From contig JBOGWA010000104.1 in NCBI GenBank assembly GCA_050693155.1, forward strand, positions 1 to 10,274: a stretch of 10,274 nt of DNA, read 5' to 3'. This stretch comes from JBOGWA01 sp050693155. Its GTDB lineage: Bacteria > Actinomycetota > UBA4738 > CALAEC01. The translations under genes and the position numbers were made by a program. This document shows, piece after piece, positions 1-6,120 of the stretch (position 1 is the stretch's first letter; the number at the start of each line of letters is the position of its first letter). The notes under the pieces were generated by a model. It was not told the DNA's origin. It saw nothing but the letters and a program-made list of their open reading frames with translations, and did not search any database.

Positions 1-798
1 GCTCGAGACCGTCACGGTGTTCGCGATCTCCCGTGCTTGGTTCGGCGTCACGGTGATCGTCACCGTCGCCGTCGCACCATTGGGGTTTACGTTGCCGAGC
101 TGGCAGCGCACCGTGCCACCGGTGAAGTGCTCGCAGGCCCCCTGGGTCGCCGAGACCGAGTTGAACGTGACGCTGGACGGAAGCGCATCGGTGAGCATCA
201 CGTTCTCGGCGACGTCGTCGAGATCGTGGTTCACGACGGTGATCGAATACGTGAGCGTGTTCCCGGGCCGCACGGGATCCGGGTTATCGGTCTTCTCGAT
301 GGCGAGGTCGGCGGACGGGTTGATCGTCGTCGTGATCGAGACATGGTTGTTGGTCATGTTGTTTGGGTCTGGCTCGGGAGTCGAGCTCGCGACGTGGGCT
401 TCGTTCACCGCCGTTCCGTTTTGTTGTGCCTTGACAACGATCGTTCGCGTCACCGACGCCGCGTTCGCAACCGAACCGATCGGACATGTCACGTCGCCAC
501 CGGTGGCAGCTCCGTCATGGGTGCACATGGCCGCTGACTGGAACGCCACCAGCGGGGAGAGGTTGTCGGTCATCATTACGTCCGCAGCCGCATCGGGACC
601 GTTGTTCGTCACCGTGACCGTGTACGTGATCGTCTGATCCTCGAAGACGGGATCCGGGCTGTCGGTCTTCGTGATGCTCATGTCGGCCGGATCCGCGGGT
701 TGGGCGGCGGCTGGAAACGTGGTGGCCGGAAGGAGACCCGAGACAACCAGGAACGCCGCCCCGAACACGACGAAACGCAGGGAGGAGCGCGGGCGCAT
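1..798 (-). CDS. Secreted DUF11-repeat protein, N-terminal part (runs off the window)
   Basis: This open frame of 266 codons starts at the ATG complementary to 796-798 and is still open at base 1, so the C-terminus is missing. Residues 1-33 look like a Sec signal peptide: Arg at 2, 4 and 8, a hydrophobic core at about 9-25, and a likely cleavage site after Ala-Ala-Ala near residue 32. Two DUF11-type (CARDB-like, beta-sandwich) repeats follow, at about 39-158 and 163-266. Each opens with ADxxIxKTDxPDPV, carries a TYxxTVxN strand and a xxVMxTDxL strand, and has a Cys pair (C92/C105 and C222/C232) that may form a disulfide within the repeat. DUF11 proteins are surface or secreted structural proteins, often with many repeats, so the full protein is probably much longer. 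Whether it is wall-anchored cannot be seen. The Shine-Dalgarno sequence is weak; a candidate promoter lies in the 82-bp gap to the upstream gene. Function beyond 'extracellular repeat protein' is unknown. Confidence 0.88.
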   Translation of the reverse strand, partial: MRPRSSLRFVVFGAAFLVVSGLLPATTFPAAAQPADPADMSITKTDSPDPVFEDQTITYTVTVTNNGPDAAADVMMTDNLSPLVAFQSAAMCTHDGAATGGDVTCPIGSVANAASVTRTIVVKAQQNGTAVNEAHVASSTPEPDPNNMTNNHVSITTTINPSADLAIEKTDNPDPVRPGNTLTYSITVVNHDLDDVAENVMLTDALPSSVTFNSVSATQGACEHFTGGTVRCQLGNVNPNGATATVTITVTPNQAREIANTVTVSS

Positions 799-810
799 GT
801 CGATCTCTAG

Positions 811-839
811 AGCCTACTGGCGCCCCAACGTCCAATCAA
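811..839 (-). promoter_or_regulatory. Candidate promoter for the DUF11 protein gene
   Basis: On the minus strand, TTGATT (834-839) and TAGGCT (811-816) are separated by exactly 17 bp. They match the -35 consensus at 4 of 6 and the -10 consensus at 3 of 6 positions. The -10 box ends 12 bp before the start codon, so the leader would be very short. The boxes are weak and this may be chance. Confidence 0.25.
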
Positions 840-880
840 CGAAACGTCTGCAATCCGGTGCCTGGTCTGCGAGAGATGTC

Positions 881-1705
881 CTATTCGTCGAAACGCGACG
901 CGATGGCTTGGAAGCAGGGCCAGTACGACTCGGGTTGGCGACCGTCGTCCATCACGACGACCGGACCGGCGCGGCCCTGGTCGTGGGCGACCACGAGCGC
1001 AGGATCGTTCACATCGGCGATCGAGACCGTGTCGATACCCGCCTCGATCGCAGCCCCCGCGAACCCGTGATCGGCGAACACGAGATCGGGTGTCTGCTCT
1101 TCCAGCATCCGGCGCATGGGATCCGGACTGTGCGTGTGCTTCGTTCCCGCCCGGTCGGTGAGGACGGCGACGCCTCCCAGATAGCGAATCTGACGATGAC
1201 GACCGAGCTCCTTCCACGTGACACCATCGAAAGGGCGGAGGAGCTTCGCTCCAGCGGCCACGACGAGCCCGGCAGTCTCTTGATAGAGAAGCGGGAGCGC
1301 GGCCGGGTGCCCCGTCGCGAGGATCAGTCGCTCGCCCCGCTCGGCTGCCTCAGCGAGCCGCGCCCCGATGCGCTCGCAGCCCGCAAGCACGCTCTCGGGG
1401 TCGATCTCGACCGGCCCCTCTCGGAGCCCGGGGTCCGGCGCGAAGCCGGCGGCTTCGGCCACGAGCGCAAGCACGTCGACCGTCGGGATGCCGCTCGCGC
1501 CGGATATCCCGAACTGAAGGTCCGGGTCGCCGTACTCCAGGCGGCGAATCTTCCAGAGCACGTTCGCACGGTCGTGCGAGTTCACTCCCGCGATGCCCGC
1601 CTCCACCAGTGCATCTCGAAGCGCGGCTCGCGGGTACTCGGCGGGAGTCCATCCCTCGGACGCCGCCGTGCGGAAGTGTGGTTTGCTTTGCACCCGAACC
1701 CGCAT
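881..1705 (-). CDS. Phosphatase-family protein (actinobacterial type, substrate unknown)
   Basis: This is a 274-residue protein ending in TAG. From about residue 26 onward it resembles a conserved family of roughly 270 residues that is annotated only as 'phosphatase' in Streptomyces and relatives. I recognise the pattern from memory and no function is proven. Motifs I see are an ATGHP turn (130-134), an HTHS motif (190-193), ADHGFAG (211-217), DVNDPAL (231-237) and MDD (252-254). The His and Asp residues suggest metal binding, which is inference. It has no signal peptide or membrane segment, so it is probably cytoplasmic. The N-terminal ~24 residues look like an extension relative to the family, yet I find no better downstream ATG or GTG. 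No Shine-Dalgarno precedes the ATG, and the repeat element at 1709-1801 begins 3 bp upstream of it. The gene is divergent from the SDR pair and followed by the DUF11 gene after 82 bp. Confidence 0.85.
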   Translation of the reverse strand: MRVRVQSKPHFRTAASEGWTPAEYPRAALRDALVEAGIAGVNSHDRANVLWKIRRLEYGDPDLQFGISGASGIPTVDVLALVAEAAGFAPDPGLREGPVEIDPESVLAGCERIGARLAEAAERGERLILATGHPAALPLLYQETAGLVVAAGAKLLRPFDGVTWKELGRHRQIRYLGGVAVLTDRAGTKHTHSPDPMRRMLEEQTPDLVFADHGFAGAAIEAGIDTVSIADVNDPALVVAHDQGRAGPVVVMDDGRQPESYWPCFQAIASRFDE

Positions 1706-1708
1706 CGT

Positions 1709-1801
1709 AGGGGGTCCGGGGGCTCATGAAGCGGAGCCAGAGGGACGGGATGCCGCTCCGGAGATAGAGGAGCGTTAGCTCCCGGTCGGAAGGAGGTCCC
1801 A
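1709..1801 (+). repeat. Diverged full-length copy of the intergenic fold-back element, upstream of SDR1
   Basis: This stretch is the whole gap between the divergent phosphatase and SDR1 genes. Read on the plus strand it resembles the reverse complement of the tandem units at 5949-6120. The shared blocks are GTCCGGGGGCTCA, AGCGGAGCCAG, GGAGCG(C/T)TAGC and CCGGTC. The middle (about 1741-1765) is not conserved. The ends pair: CCGGGGGCT at 1716-1724 with AGCTCCCGG at 1777-1785 (eight Watson-Crick pairs plus one G-U), then AGCG with CGTT inside. The Shine-Dalgarno and start codon of SDR1 follow directly, so the element would form the SDR1 leader if transcribed. It may be a leader RNA or a small mobile repeat; the sequence does not separate these. 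Confidence 0.7.
1791..1797 (+). promoter_or_regulatory. Strong ribosome binding site of SDR1
   Basis: AGGAGGT ends 4 bp before the ATG at 1802 and fixes the start of SDR1. It lies at the 3' edge of the repeat element. Confidence 0.8.
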
Positions 1802-2572
1802 ATGTTCGATCTGAAAGGGAAGACGGCCATCATCACCGGGGGGAGCAAGGGCATTGGTCGCGCGATCGCCCTCACGTTTGCCGAAGCCGGCGCCAGCTTG
1901 GCGCTCGCGGCCCGCGGCCCGGAGGCGCTCGAGCAAACCGCGAAAGACGCCGAGGAGCGTGGCATCCGCGCGCTCGCAATCCCCACGGACGTAACCGACC
2001 CCGAGCAGATCCAGAACCTCGTGGACCGCACCGTCGAGGAGCTGGGCGCCGTCGACATCCTCGTGAACAACGCCACCTCGGCCCCCTTCATGTCGACGTT
2101 CGACCAGATACGGATGGAGGGATTCCTCAAGTACTTCCGCATGACGTTCGAGAGCGTCGTGCACTGCACGCGGGCGGTGGCGCCGATCCTTCTCGAGAAG
2201 GGTTCCGGATCGGTTATCAACGTCGCGTCCGTGGCGGCGTACATTGCGAGCCCGGGGCTCTCGTACTACTCGAGCGCCAAGGCCGCGACGGTGAACCTCA
2301 CGAAAACCCTGGCCCAGGAATGGGCCCCGAGCGGTGTGAGGGTGAACGCGATCGCACCCGGTTTCATCGAGACGGAGATGAACGCTCAGGCCCGCGAGAG
2401 CCGCGGCTTCTACATGAGCATCAAAGGGCTCATCCCGATGGGTCGATGGGGAACGCCCGAGGACGTCTCGAGCGTCGCGCTCTTCCTTGCCTCCGACGCC
2501 GCCTCGTTCATGACGGGGTCTGTCATCGTCGTCGACGGAGGGCAGACGCTATCGAACCTCGGCGTCGTCTGA
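1802..2572 (+). CDS. Short-chain dehydrogenase/reductase (SDR1), FabG-like classical type
   Basis: This 256-residue NAD(P)-dependent oxidoreductase has the usual classical SDR length. The Rossmann glycine motif TGGSKGIG is at 12-19, the adenine-contact Asp at 63, NNA at 89-91, catalytic Ser143, and the YxxxK pair Tyr156/Lys160. A PGFIETEM segment follows at about 186-193. Arg38 after the second strand, with no acidic residue there, suggests a preference for NADP(H). Where the catalytic Asn of the N-S-Y-K tetrad normally sits (the VNLTG strand), this protein reads RMTFES with Thr115, which is unusual. The substrate is unknown; relatives act on 3-oxoacyl thioesters, sugars and many alcohols. 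The start is fixed by AGGAGGT. It overlaps SDR2 by one base (TGATG), so the two are probably co-translated. It has no transmembrane segment. Confidence 0.95.
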   Translation: MFDLKGKTAIITGGSKGIGRAIALTFAEAGASLALAARGPEALEQTAKDAEERGIRALAIPTDVTDPEQIQNLVDRTVEELGAVDILVNNATSAPFMSTFDQIRMEGFLKYFRMTFESVVHCTRAVAPILLEKGSGSVINVASVAAYIASPGLSYYSSAKAATVNLTKTLAQEWAPSGVRVNAIAPGFIETEMNAQARESRGFYMSIKGLIPMGRWGTPEDVSSVALFLASDAASFMTGSVIVVDGGQTLSNLGVV

Positions 2573-3372
2573 TGCGCGGCCGCGTCTGCGTCATCACCGG
2601 AGCGTCGAGCGGCATCGGCGAGGCGACGTCCCGATCACTCGCCGCCCTGGGAGCCTCGGTCGTGGTGGCGGCCCGACGCGAGGAGCGACTCACCGAGATC
2701 GTCAGCGACCTCGAGCACCAGGGGGCTACCGCCCGGGCGGTTCGGTGTGACGTCACGAAGAAGCGCGACCTTCAGGCGCTGCTCCGACAGGTGGAAACGG
2801 AGTTCGGCCGCTGCGATGTCCTCGTGAACAACGCCGGCATCCCGGGCGGAGGGTGGTTCGAGCGCGTCTCGATGCGGCAAATCGACGCGGTCACCACGAC
2901 GAACTACCTCTCGGTGCTCTGGGCGACGAAGTTCTTCCTGCCGCTCCTCCTCGAATCGAAGGGGCACGTGGTGAACGTCGCATCGCTTGCCGGCCGCTAC
3001 GCGCTGCCGGGAGCGGCCGTCTACGCGGCCACGAAGCACGCGGTGGTGGCCCTCTCGGAATCTCTCTACTACGAGCTCAAACCCAAGGGAGTGATGGTGA
3101 CCGTCGTCAACCCAGGCCTGGTCACAACGGAGGGCTTCCCGCACGATCGGCTGCGGTCGGATCAGCGGTTTGGCGCCTTCGTCATGCAGCCCGACCGCGT
3201 GGCAGACGCGATCGTCGACGTGATCAGGAGACGAAGAGGCCCGGAGGTCTCGGTACCGAGGTGGCAGGGCGGCCTCCAGGCCTTCCGGGTGCTCACGCCG
3301 CCGCTCTACCGAGCGGTGCTCAGCCGCCTGGTCGGCGATCGCGCGACGGAAGCACGTGCGGAGAAGGACTAG
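2572..3372 (+). CDS. Short-chain dehydrogenase/reductase (SDR2), DltE/COG0300-like
   Basis: This 266-residue classical SDR starts at the ATG that overlaps the SDR1 stop (TGATG); an in-frame upstream ATG exists but lies inside SDR1. Without its own Shine-Dalgarno, it is probably translated by re-initiation. The cofactor motif TGASSGIG is at 9-16, with Arg35-Arg36 after strand two indicating NADP(H), and NNAG at 86-89. The full catalytic tetrad is present: Asn111, Ser138, Tyr151 and Lys155, followed by PGLVTTE at 181-187. The C-terminal ~45 residues (VPRWQGGLQAFRVLTPPLY and on) form the substrate-binding tail typical of the broad DltE-like group, which may associate peripherally with membranes. 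It shares only the fold motifs with SDR1, so the two are not a recent duplication. Substrate unknown. It ends in TAG, 33 bp from the convergent pyk stop. Confidence 0.94.
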   Translation: MRGRVCVITGASSGIGEATSRSLAALGASVVVAARREERLTEIVSDLEHQGATARAVRCDVTKKRDLQALLRQVETEFGRCDVLVNNAGIPGGGWFERVSMRQIDAVTTTNYLSVLWATKFFLPLLLESKGHVVNVASLAGRYALPGAAVYAATKHAVVALSESLYYELKPKGVMVTVVNPGLVTTEGFPHDRLRSDQRFGAFVMQPDRVADAIVDVIRRRRGPEVSVPRWQGGLQAFRVLTPPLYRAVLSRLVGDRATEARAEKD

Positions 3373-3374
3373 GG

Positions 3375-3406
3375 CTATCTGACTGGGGCTCGGCCCCCCC
3401 TCTAGC
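3375..3406 (-). repeat. Minimal derivative of the intergenic element between SDR2 and pyk
   Basis: On the plus strand, CTATCTGAC at 3375-3383 is identical to 6033-6041 in the tandem copies, and it is followed by GGGGCT as there. The right end reads GCCCCCCC then CTCTAG, like the GAGCCCCC...CCCTAG end of the full units. The ~50 bp interior is absent. It therefore looks like the two ends of the element joined together. It fills nearly the whole gap between two convergent genes. It is short and GC-rich, so independent origin as a terminator hairpin is possible. Confidence 0.45.
3385..3397. terminator. Possible bidirectional hairpin between convergent genes
   Basis: GGGGC (3385-3389) and GCCCC (3393-3397) form a five-bp GC stem with a three-base loop, between the stops of SDR2 and pyk. 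There is no T tract on either side, so intrinsic termination would be weak. Position between convergent genes is the main argument. Confidence 0.35.
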
Positions 3407-4803
3407 TAACCGCCTATCCGCTCGATCTTGAGCAGGTTGGTTCGCGCCTTGCCGAACGGCGAAGAGGCGACCATGACCACGGCCTCGCCCTCTCGGACGA
3501 GTCCCGACTCGCGCAGGCTCGCATCCATGAGTTCGATCATCGCGTCGGTGCTCTCCGGCGTCTCGGCGGTGAGCGGCGTGACGCCTCGGTAGAGCGAAAG
3601 GCGTCTGAGCACCCCCACGTCCGGCGAGAACGCGAAGACGGGTACGGGGGGGCGGACCGCGGAGAGCACCCGCGCGGTGAGTCCCGTCCGCGTGAAGCAC
3701 GCGATCGCCGCCACTTCTCCTCCGGCTGCAACGGTCGCGGCGGCATGCGCGATTGCATGTGCATCCGACGCGGCCGAACCCGGCACGTCTCCCGGCGTGG
3801 TCCTCTCACTCGCTTTCTCTGCGACGGTGGCGATGCGGGCGGCGGTTTGGGTCGCCTCGACCGGATATGAGCCGATCGCGGTCTCGGCGGAGAGCAGGAT
3901 CGCATCGACCCCTTCGAACACCGCGGTGGCGACGTCGCTCGCCTCTGCCCGTGTCGGCCTCGGGGACTCCGTCATCGATTCGAGCATCTGCGTCGCCACG
4001 ATGACCGGGACGCCGAGTCGTTTCGCGCGCCGAACGAGCTCGCGCTGAATGACGGGAATCTCTTCGAGCGGCACCTCGACGCCGAGATCGCCTCGGGCAA
4101 CCATCAGCCCATCGACGTCCTCGAGGATACGGTCGAGGTCCTGGAGCGCGGCGCCCGTTTCGATTTTCGCGATAAGGGTCATGGGCGCGTCCGCCAGCAT
4201 CGAGCGGAGGGCTCGAACCTCCTCCGCCCTGCGGACGAATGATTGCGCGACGATGTCGACGCCCGCCTGCTCGGCCCAACGGAGGTCCTCCTCGTCCTTC
4301 GTCGTGATCGCTGGGGCCTTCAGCCGCGCGGCCGGGACGTTCACGCCGAGCCCCGATCGAACCACTCCGGCGCGGACGACTCGGGTCAGGACCTCTCCGT
4401 CCCCCGATCGACCGACCTCGAGCTCGATGTCGCCATCGGCGAGCAACAGTCGGTCACCCGCCGCGAGATCATCCGCGAGTCCCGGGTGATTCGTCGCGGC
4501 GCCGGCCCGGTTCCCCGGGGCGTCGTCACCGCGCAACACGAACTCCTGCCCTTCCTCGAGTATGGCCTCCCCACCCCGAATCTCTCCCAGCCGCACCTTC
4601 GGCCCGGACAGGTCGGCCATGACGCCCACCAACCTCCCGATTCGCGCGGACTCTTCGCGGATCGTTTCGAGCACCTTCTCATGCTCCTCTCTCGTCCCAT
4701 GCGAGAGGTTGAGTCGGGCGACGTCCATCCCCGCACCGATGAGCTCGGGGATCAGACCCACCGTCGCCGGGCCGATCGTGCAGACGAGCTTGGTCGCGCG
4801 CAT
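3406..4803 (-). CDS. pyk: Pyruvate kinase
   Basis: This 465-residue protein catalyses phosphoenolpyruvate + ADP to pyruvate + ATP, the last step of glycolysis, in the cytoplasm. It is near the usual bacterial length of about 470 residues. N-terminal RATKLVCTIGPA and ARLNLSHG (29-36) begin the TIM barrel. The B domain spans about 72-160. The catalytic-site segment IAKIET is at 211-216, followed by MVARGDLGVE (234-243) with the metal ligands, and ATQMLESM (270-277). The C-terminal allosteric-type domain is about 335-465. The motif DLSGPKVR carries Lys69 where K+-dependent enzymes have Glu, so by family knowledge this should be a K+-independent pyruvate kinase. IAKIET departs slightly from the common IAKIEN signature. 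Its ATG overlaps the stop of acuC (TGATG), which indicates translational coupling to a deacetylase. It ends in TAG. Confidence 0.97.
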   Translation of the reverse strand: MRATKLVCTIGPATVGLIPELIGAGMDVARLNLSHGTREEHEKVLETIREESARIGRLVGVMADLSGPKVRLGEIRGGEAILEEGQEFVLRGDDAPGNRAGAATNHPGLADDLAAGDRLLLADGDIELEVGRSGDGEVLTRVVRAGVVRSGLGVNVPAARLKAPAITTKDEEDLRWAEQAGVDIVAQSFVRRAEEVRALRSMLADAPMTLIAKIETGAALQDLDRILEDVDGLMVARGDLGVEVPLEEIPVIQRELVRRAKRLGVPVIVATQMLESMTESPRPTRAEASDVATAVFEGVDAILLSAETAIGSYPVEATQTAARIATVAEKASERTTPGDVPGSAASDAHAIAHAAATVAAGGEVAAIACFTRTGLTARVLSAVRPPVPVFAFSPDVGVLRRLSLYRGVTPLTAETPESTDAMIELMDASLRESGLVREGEAVVMVASSPFGKARTNLLKIERIGG

Positions 4804-5939
4804 CAGCGATCTGGCCCGAGGGCCTTTCGCACCTCGGCGAGCACGGAAGCAGCCGCCCCAGGATCCTCACGACTCGGCGGAGCATCCTCGGAGAGCCGGT
4901 CCGGCGCCGCTTCTCCCGCGCGTTCGGACGCCAGCAGATGCCAGCGCTCCGGGATCCGGTCGGGGAGCTCGACCTCTGTCATCTCGGCAACATAGATCGT
5001 CCAGGCGCGCGGAACGACCTTCGCCCACTGGTACCCGCCCCCGCCGGTCGCAAGCCACCGGCCCTCCGCGGCCTCGTGCGCGAGCCCGTGCAGAACCTTT
5101 GCCGTCTCCCGGTACGCTCGCGTCGTCAGGCTGAGGTGCGCCAGGGGGTCCGTGTAGTGGGTGTCGCATCCCAGCTGAGTGACGAGCACCTGGGGGTTCC
5201 AGCCACTCACGATCGGCGGGACGATCTCACGAAAGGCCTCCAGCCATGCATCGTCGGCGGTGGAGGGAGGAAGCGGAATGTTCACGACCGTCCCCTCTCC
5301 TGCGCCGGCCCCGCGCTCGTCGACGAACCCTGTGCCCGGGAACAGGTACCGACCGCTCTCGTGAATCGAGATCGTGAGCACACGAGGGTCCTCATAGAAG
5401 ATGAACTGCGGACCATCGCCGTGGTGAACGTCGACATCGACGTAGGCGACACGCTCGATGCCCTGTGCCAGCATCCACGCAATCGCGATCGCCGGGTCGT
5501 CGTAGACGCAGAACCCCGAAGCGCGCTCGGGCATCGCGTGATGGAGCCCGCCCGCCGGGTTGAACGAGTGCTCGGCCCGGCCCGAGACGACGGCCTCCGC
5601 GGCGACCAACGAGGCGCCGGCCACCCTGGCCGACGCCTCGTGCATGCCCGAGAAGATCGGGTTGTCGCCGGGTCCGAAGCCGAAGCGCCACCAGTCGCCC
5701 GGCTCCCCATTCCCCGCGCGCTTGACCGAATCCACGTAGCGGCTCGTGTGAACGAGCTGAAGCTCTTCGTCGGTCGCGATCCGCGTGGGGACCTCCGTTG
5801 CCCTCTCGCCATCGAGCAGCCCGTACGCGTCGCAAAGCTCGCGGGTCAGCATCACCCTCACCGGTTTGAGCGGATGCTGGGGCCCGTGGTCGTAGGCGGT
5901 GATCTCCGGCGAGTAGACGAACTCAACGCGCGCGCTCAT
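4803..5939 (-). CDS. acuC: AcuC-like histone-deacetylase family lysine deacetylase
   Basis: This 378-residue zinc-dependent deacylase belongs to the class I HDAC/AcuC fold. Visible active-site residues are the His pair in GGLHHAMPERASGFC (His133, His134), zinc ligands Asp170 and His172 in DVDVHHGDG, zinc ligand Asp259 in QLGCDTHYTDP, and the transition-state Tyr303 in ATGGGGY. The catalytic set is complete, so the enzyme should be active. The last ~35 residues (Pro/Glu/Ala-rich) look like a flexible tail. In Bacillus, AcuC deacetylates AMP-forming acetyl-CoA synthetase; the partner here is unknown, and acetylpolyamine amidohydrolase-type activity is an alternative. It overlaps pyk by one base. 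No good Shine-Dalgarno precedes the ATG (only GGA six bases upstream). The leader consists of two tandem copies of the intergenic element. Confidence 0.93.
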   Translation of the reverse strand: MSARVEFVYSPEITAYDHGPQHPLKPVRVMLTRELCDAYGLLDGERATEVPTRIATDEELQLVHTSRYVDSVKRAGNGEPGDWWRFGFGPGDNPIFSGMHEASARVAGASLVAAEAVVSGRAEHSFNPAGGLHHAMPERASGFCVYDDPAIAIAWMLAQGIERVAYVDVDVHHGDGPQFIFYEDPRVLTISIHESGRYLFPGTGFVDERGAGAGEGTVVNIPLPPSTADDAWLEAFREIVPPIVSGWNPQVLVTQLGCDTHYTDPLAHLSLTTRAYRETAKVLHGLAHEAAEGRWLATGGGGYQWAKVVPRAWTIYVAEMTEVELPDRIPERWHLLASERAGEAAPDRLSEDAPPSREDPGAAASVLAEVRKALGPDR

Positions 5940-5948
5940 TGGGAGTCC

Positions 5949-6034
5949 ATCTGACCAGGGGCTAGCGCTCCGCTTTGGGGTCGGAACTGCTTCCTGGCAC
6001 GTCCTGGCTGCGCTACTTGAGCCCCCGGACCCCT
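5949..6034 (-). repeat. Tandem 86-bp element, copy proximal to acuC
   Basis: This is an 86-bp unit, aligned to 6035-6120 with an offset of exactly 86 and 83 of 86 positions identical. The differences on the plus strand are A5957 versus G6043, G versus C near 5979/6065, and G versus C near 6010/6096. Plus-strand arms are CCAGGGGCT (5955-5963) and AGCCCCCGG (6020-6028); in the minus-strand RNA the odd position becomes a G-U pair. AGCG/CGCT can extend the stem. The unit's 3' end, in the acuC sense, lies 9 bp from the acuC start codon, so it would be the acuC leader. The internal GCCAGGA is repeated directly. Confidence 0.9.
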
Positions 6035-6120
6035 ATCTGACCGGGGGCTAGCGCTCCGCTTTGGGCTCGGAACTGCTTCCTGGCACGTCCTGGCTCCGCT
6101 ACTTGAGCCCCCGGACCCCT
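6035..6120 (-). repeat. Tandem 86-bp element, distal copy overlapping the propeller-gene stop
   Basis: The second unit of the tandem pair has perfect nine-bp complementary arms CCGGGGGCT (6041-6049) and AGCCCCCGG (6106-6114), enclosing 56 bp. Inside, GGAA/TTCC around GCAG can form a small hairpin. Its outer end overlaps the TAG stop codon (6119-6121) of the upstream gene. With copy one it fills the whole 179-bp gap between the two genes, apart from 9 bp. I see no separate canonical promoter for acuC within it. Confidence 0.9.

Noticed and set aside
1..798. Internal DNA repeat or CRISPR-like array in the DUF11 region
   Set aside because: Similarity is between protein-level repeats of about 120 residues, with diverged DNA; there are no short regularly spaced repeats.
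671..1729. Plus-strand open frame of 352 codons across the DUF11 and phosphatase genes
   Set aside because: It spans two real minus-strand genes and their gap and shows only Arg-rich low-information sequence.
2320..2571. N-terminal extension of SDR2 inside SDR1
   Set aside because: The extension is an out-of-frame reading of SDR1 with no SDR motif; the Rossmann fold starts right after the ATG at 2572.
4938..5954. Plus-strand open frame of 338 codons opposite acuC
   Set aside because: The minus strand encodes a complete deacetylase with all catalytic residues; the opposite frame has no domain and is Arg-rich.
5949..6120. Possible signal recognition particle RNA, because the units contain CAGG and GGAAGCAG
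   Set aside because: The conserved apical arrangement of the SRP RNA (GGUC AGG followed by a GGAA loop and GGAAGCAGC in a paired context) is not formed, and two tandem truncated copies would be implausible.
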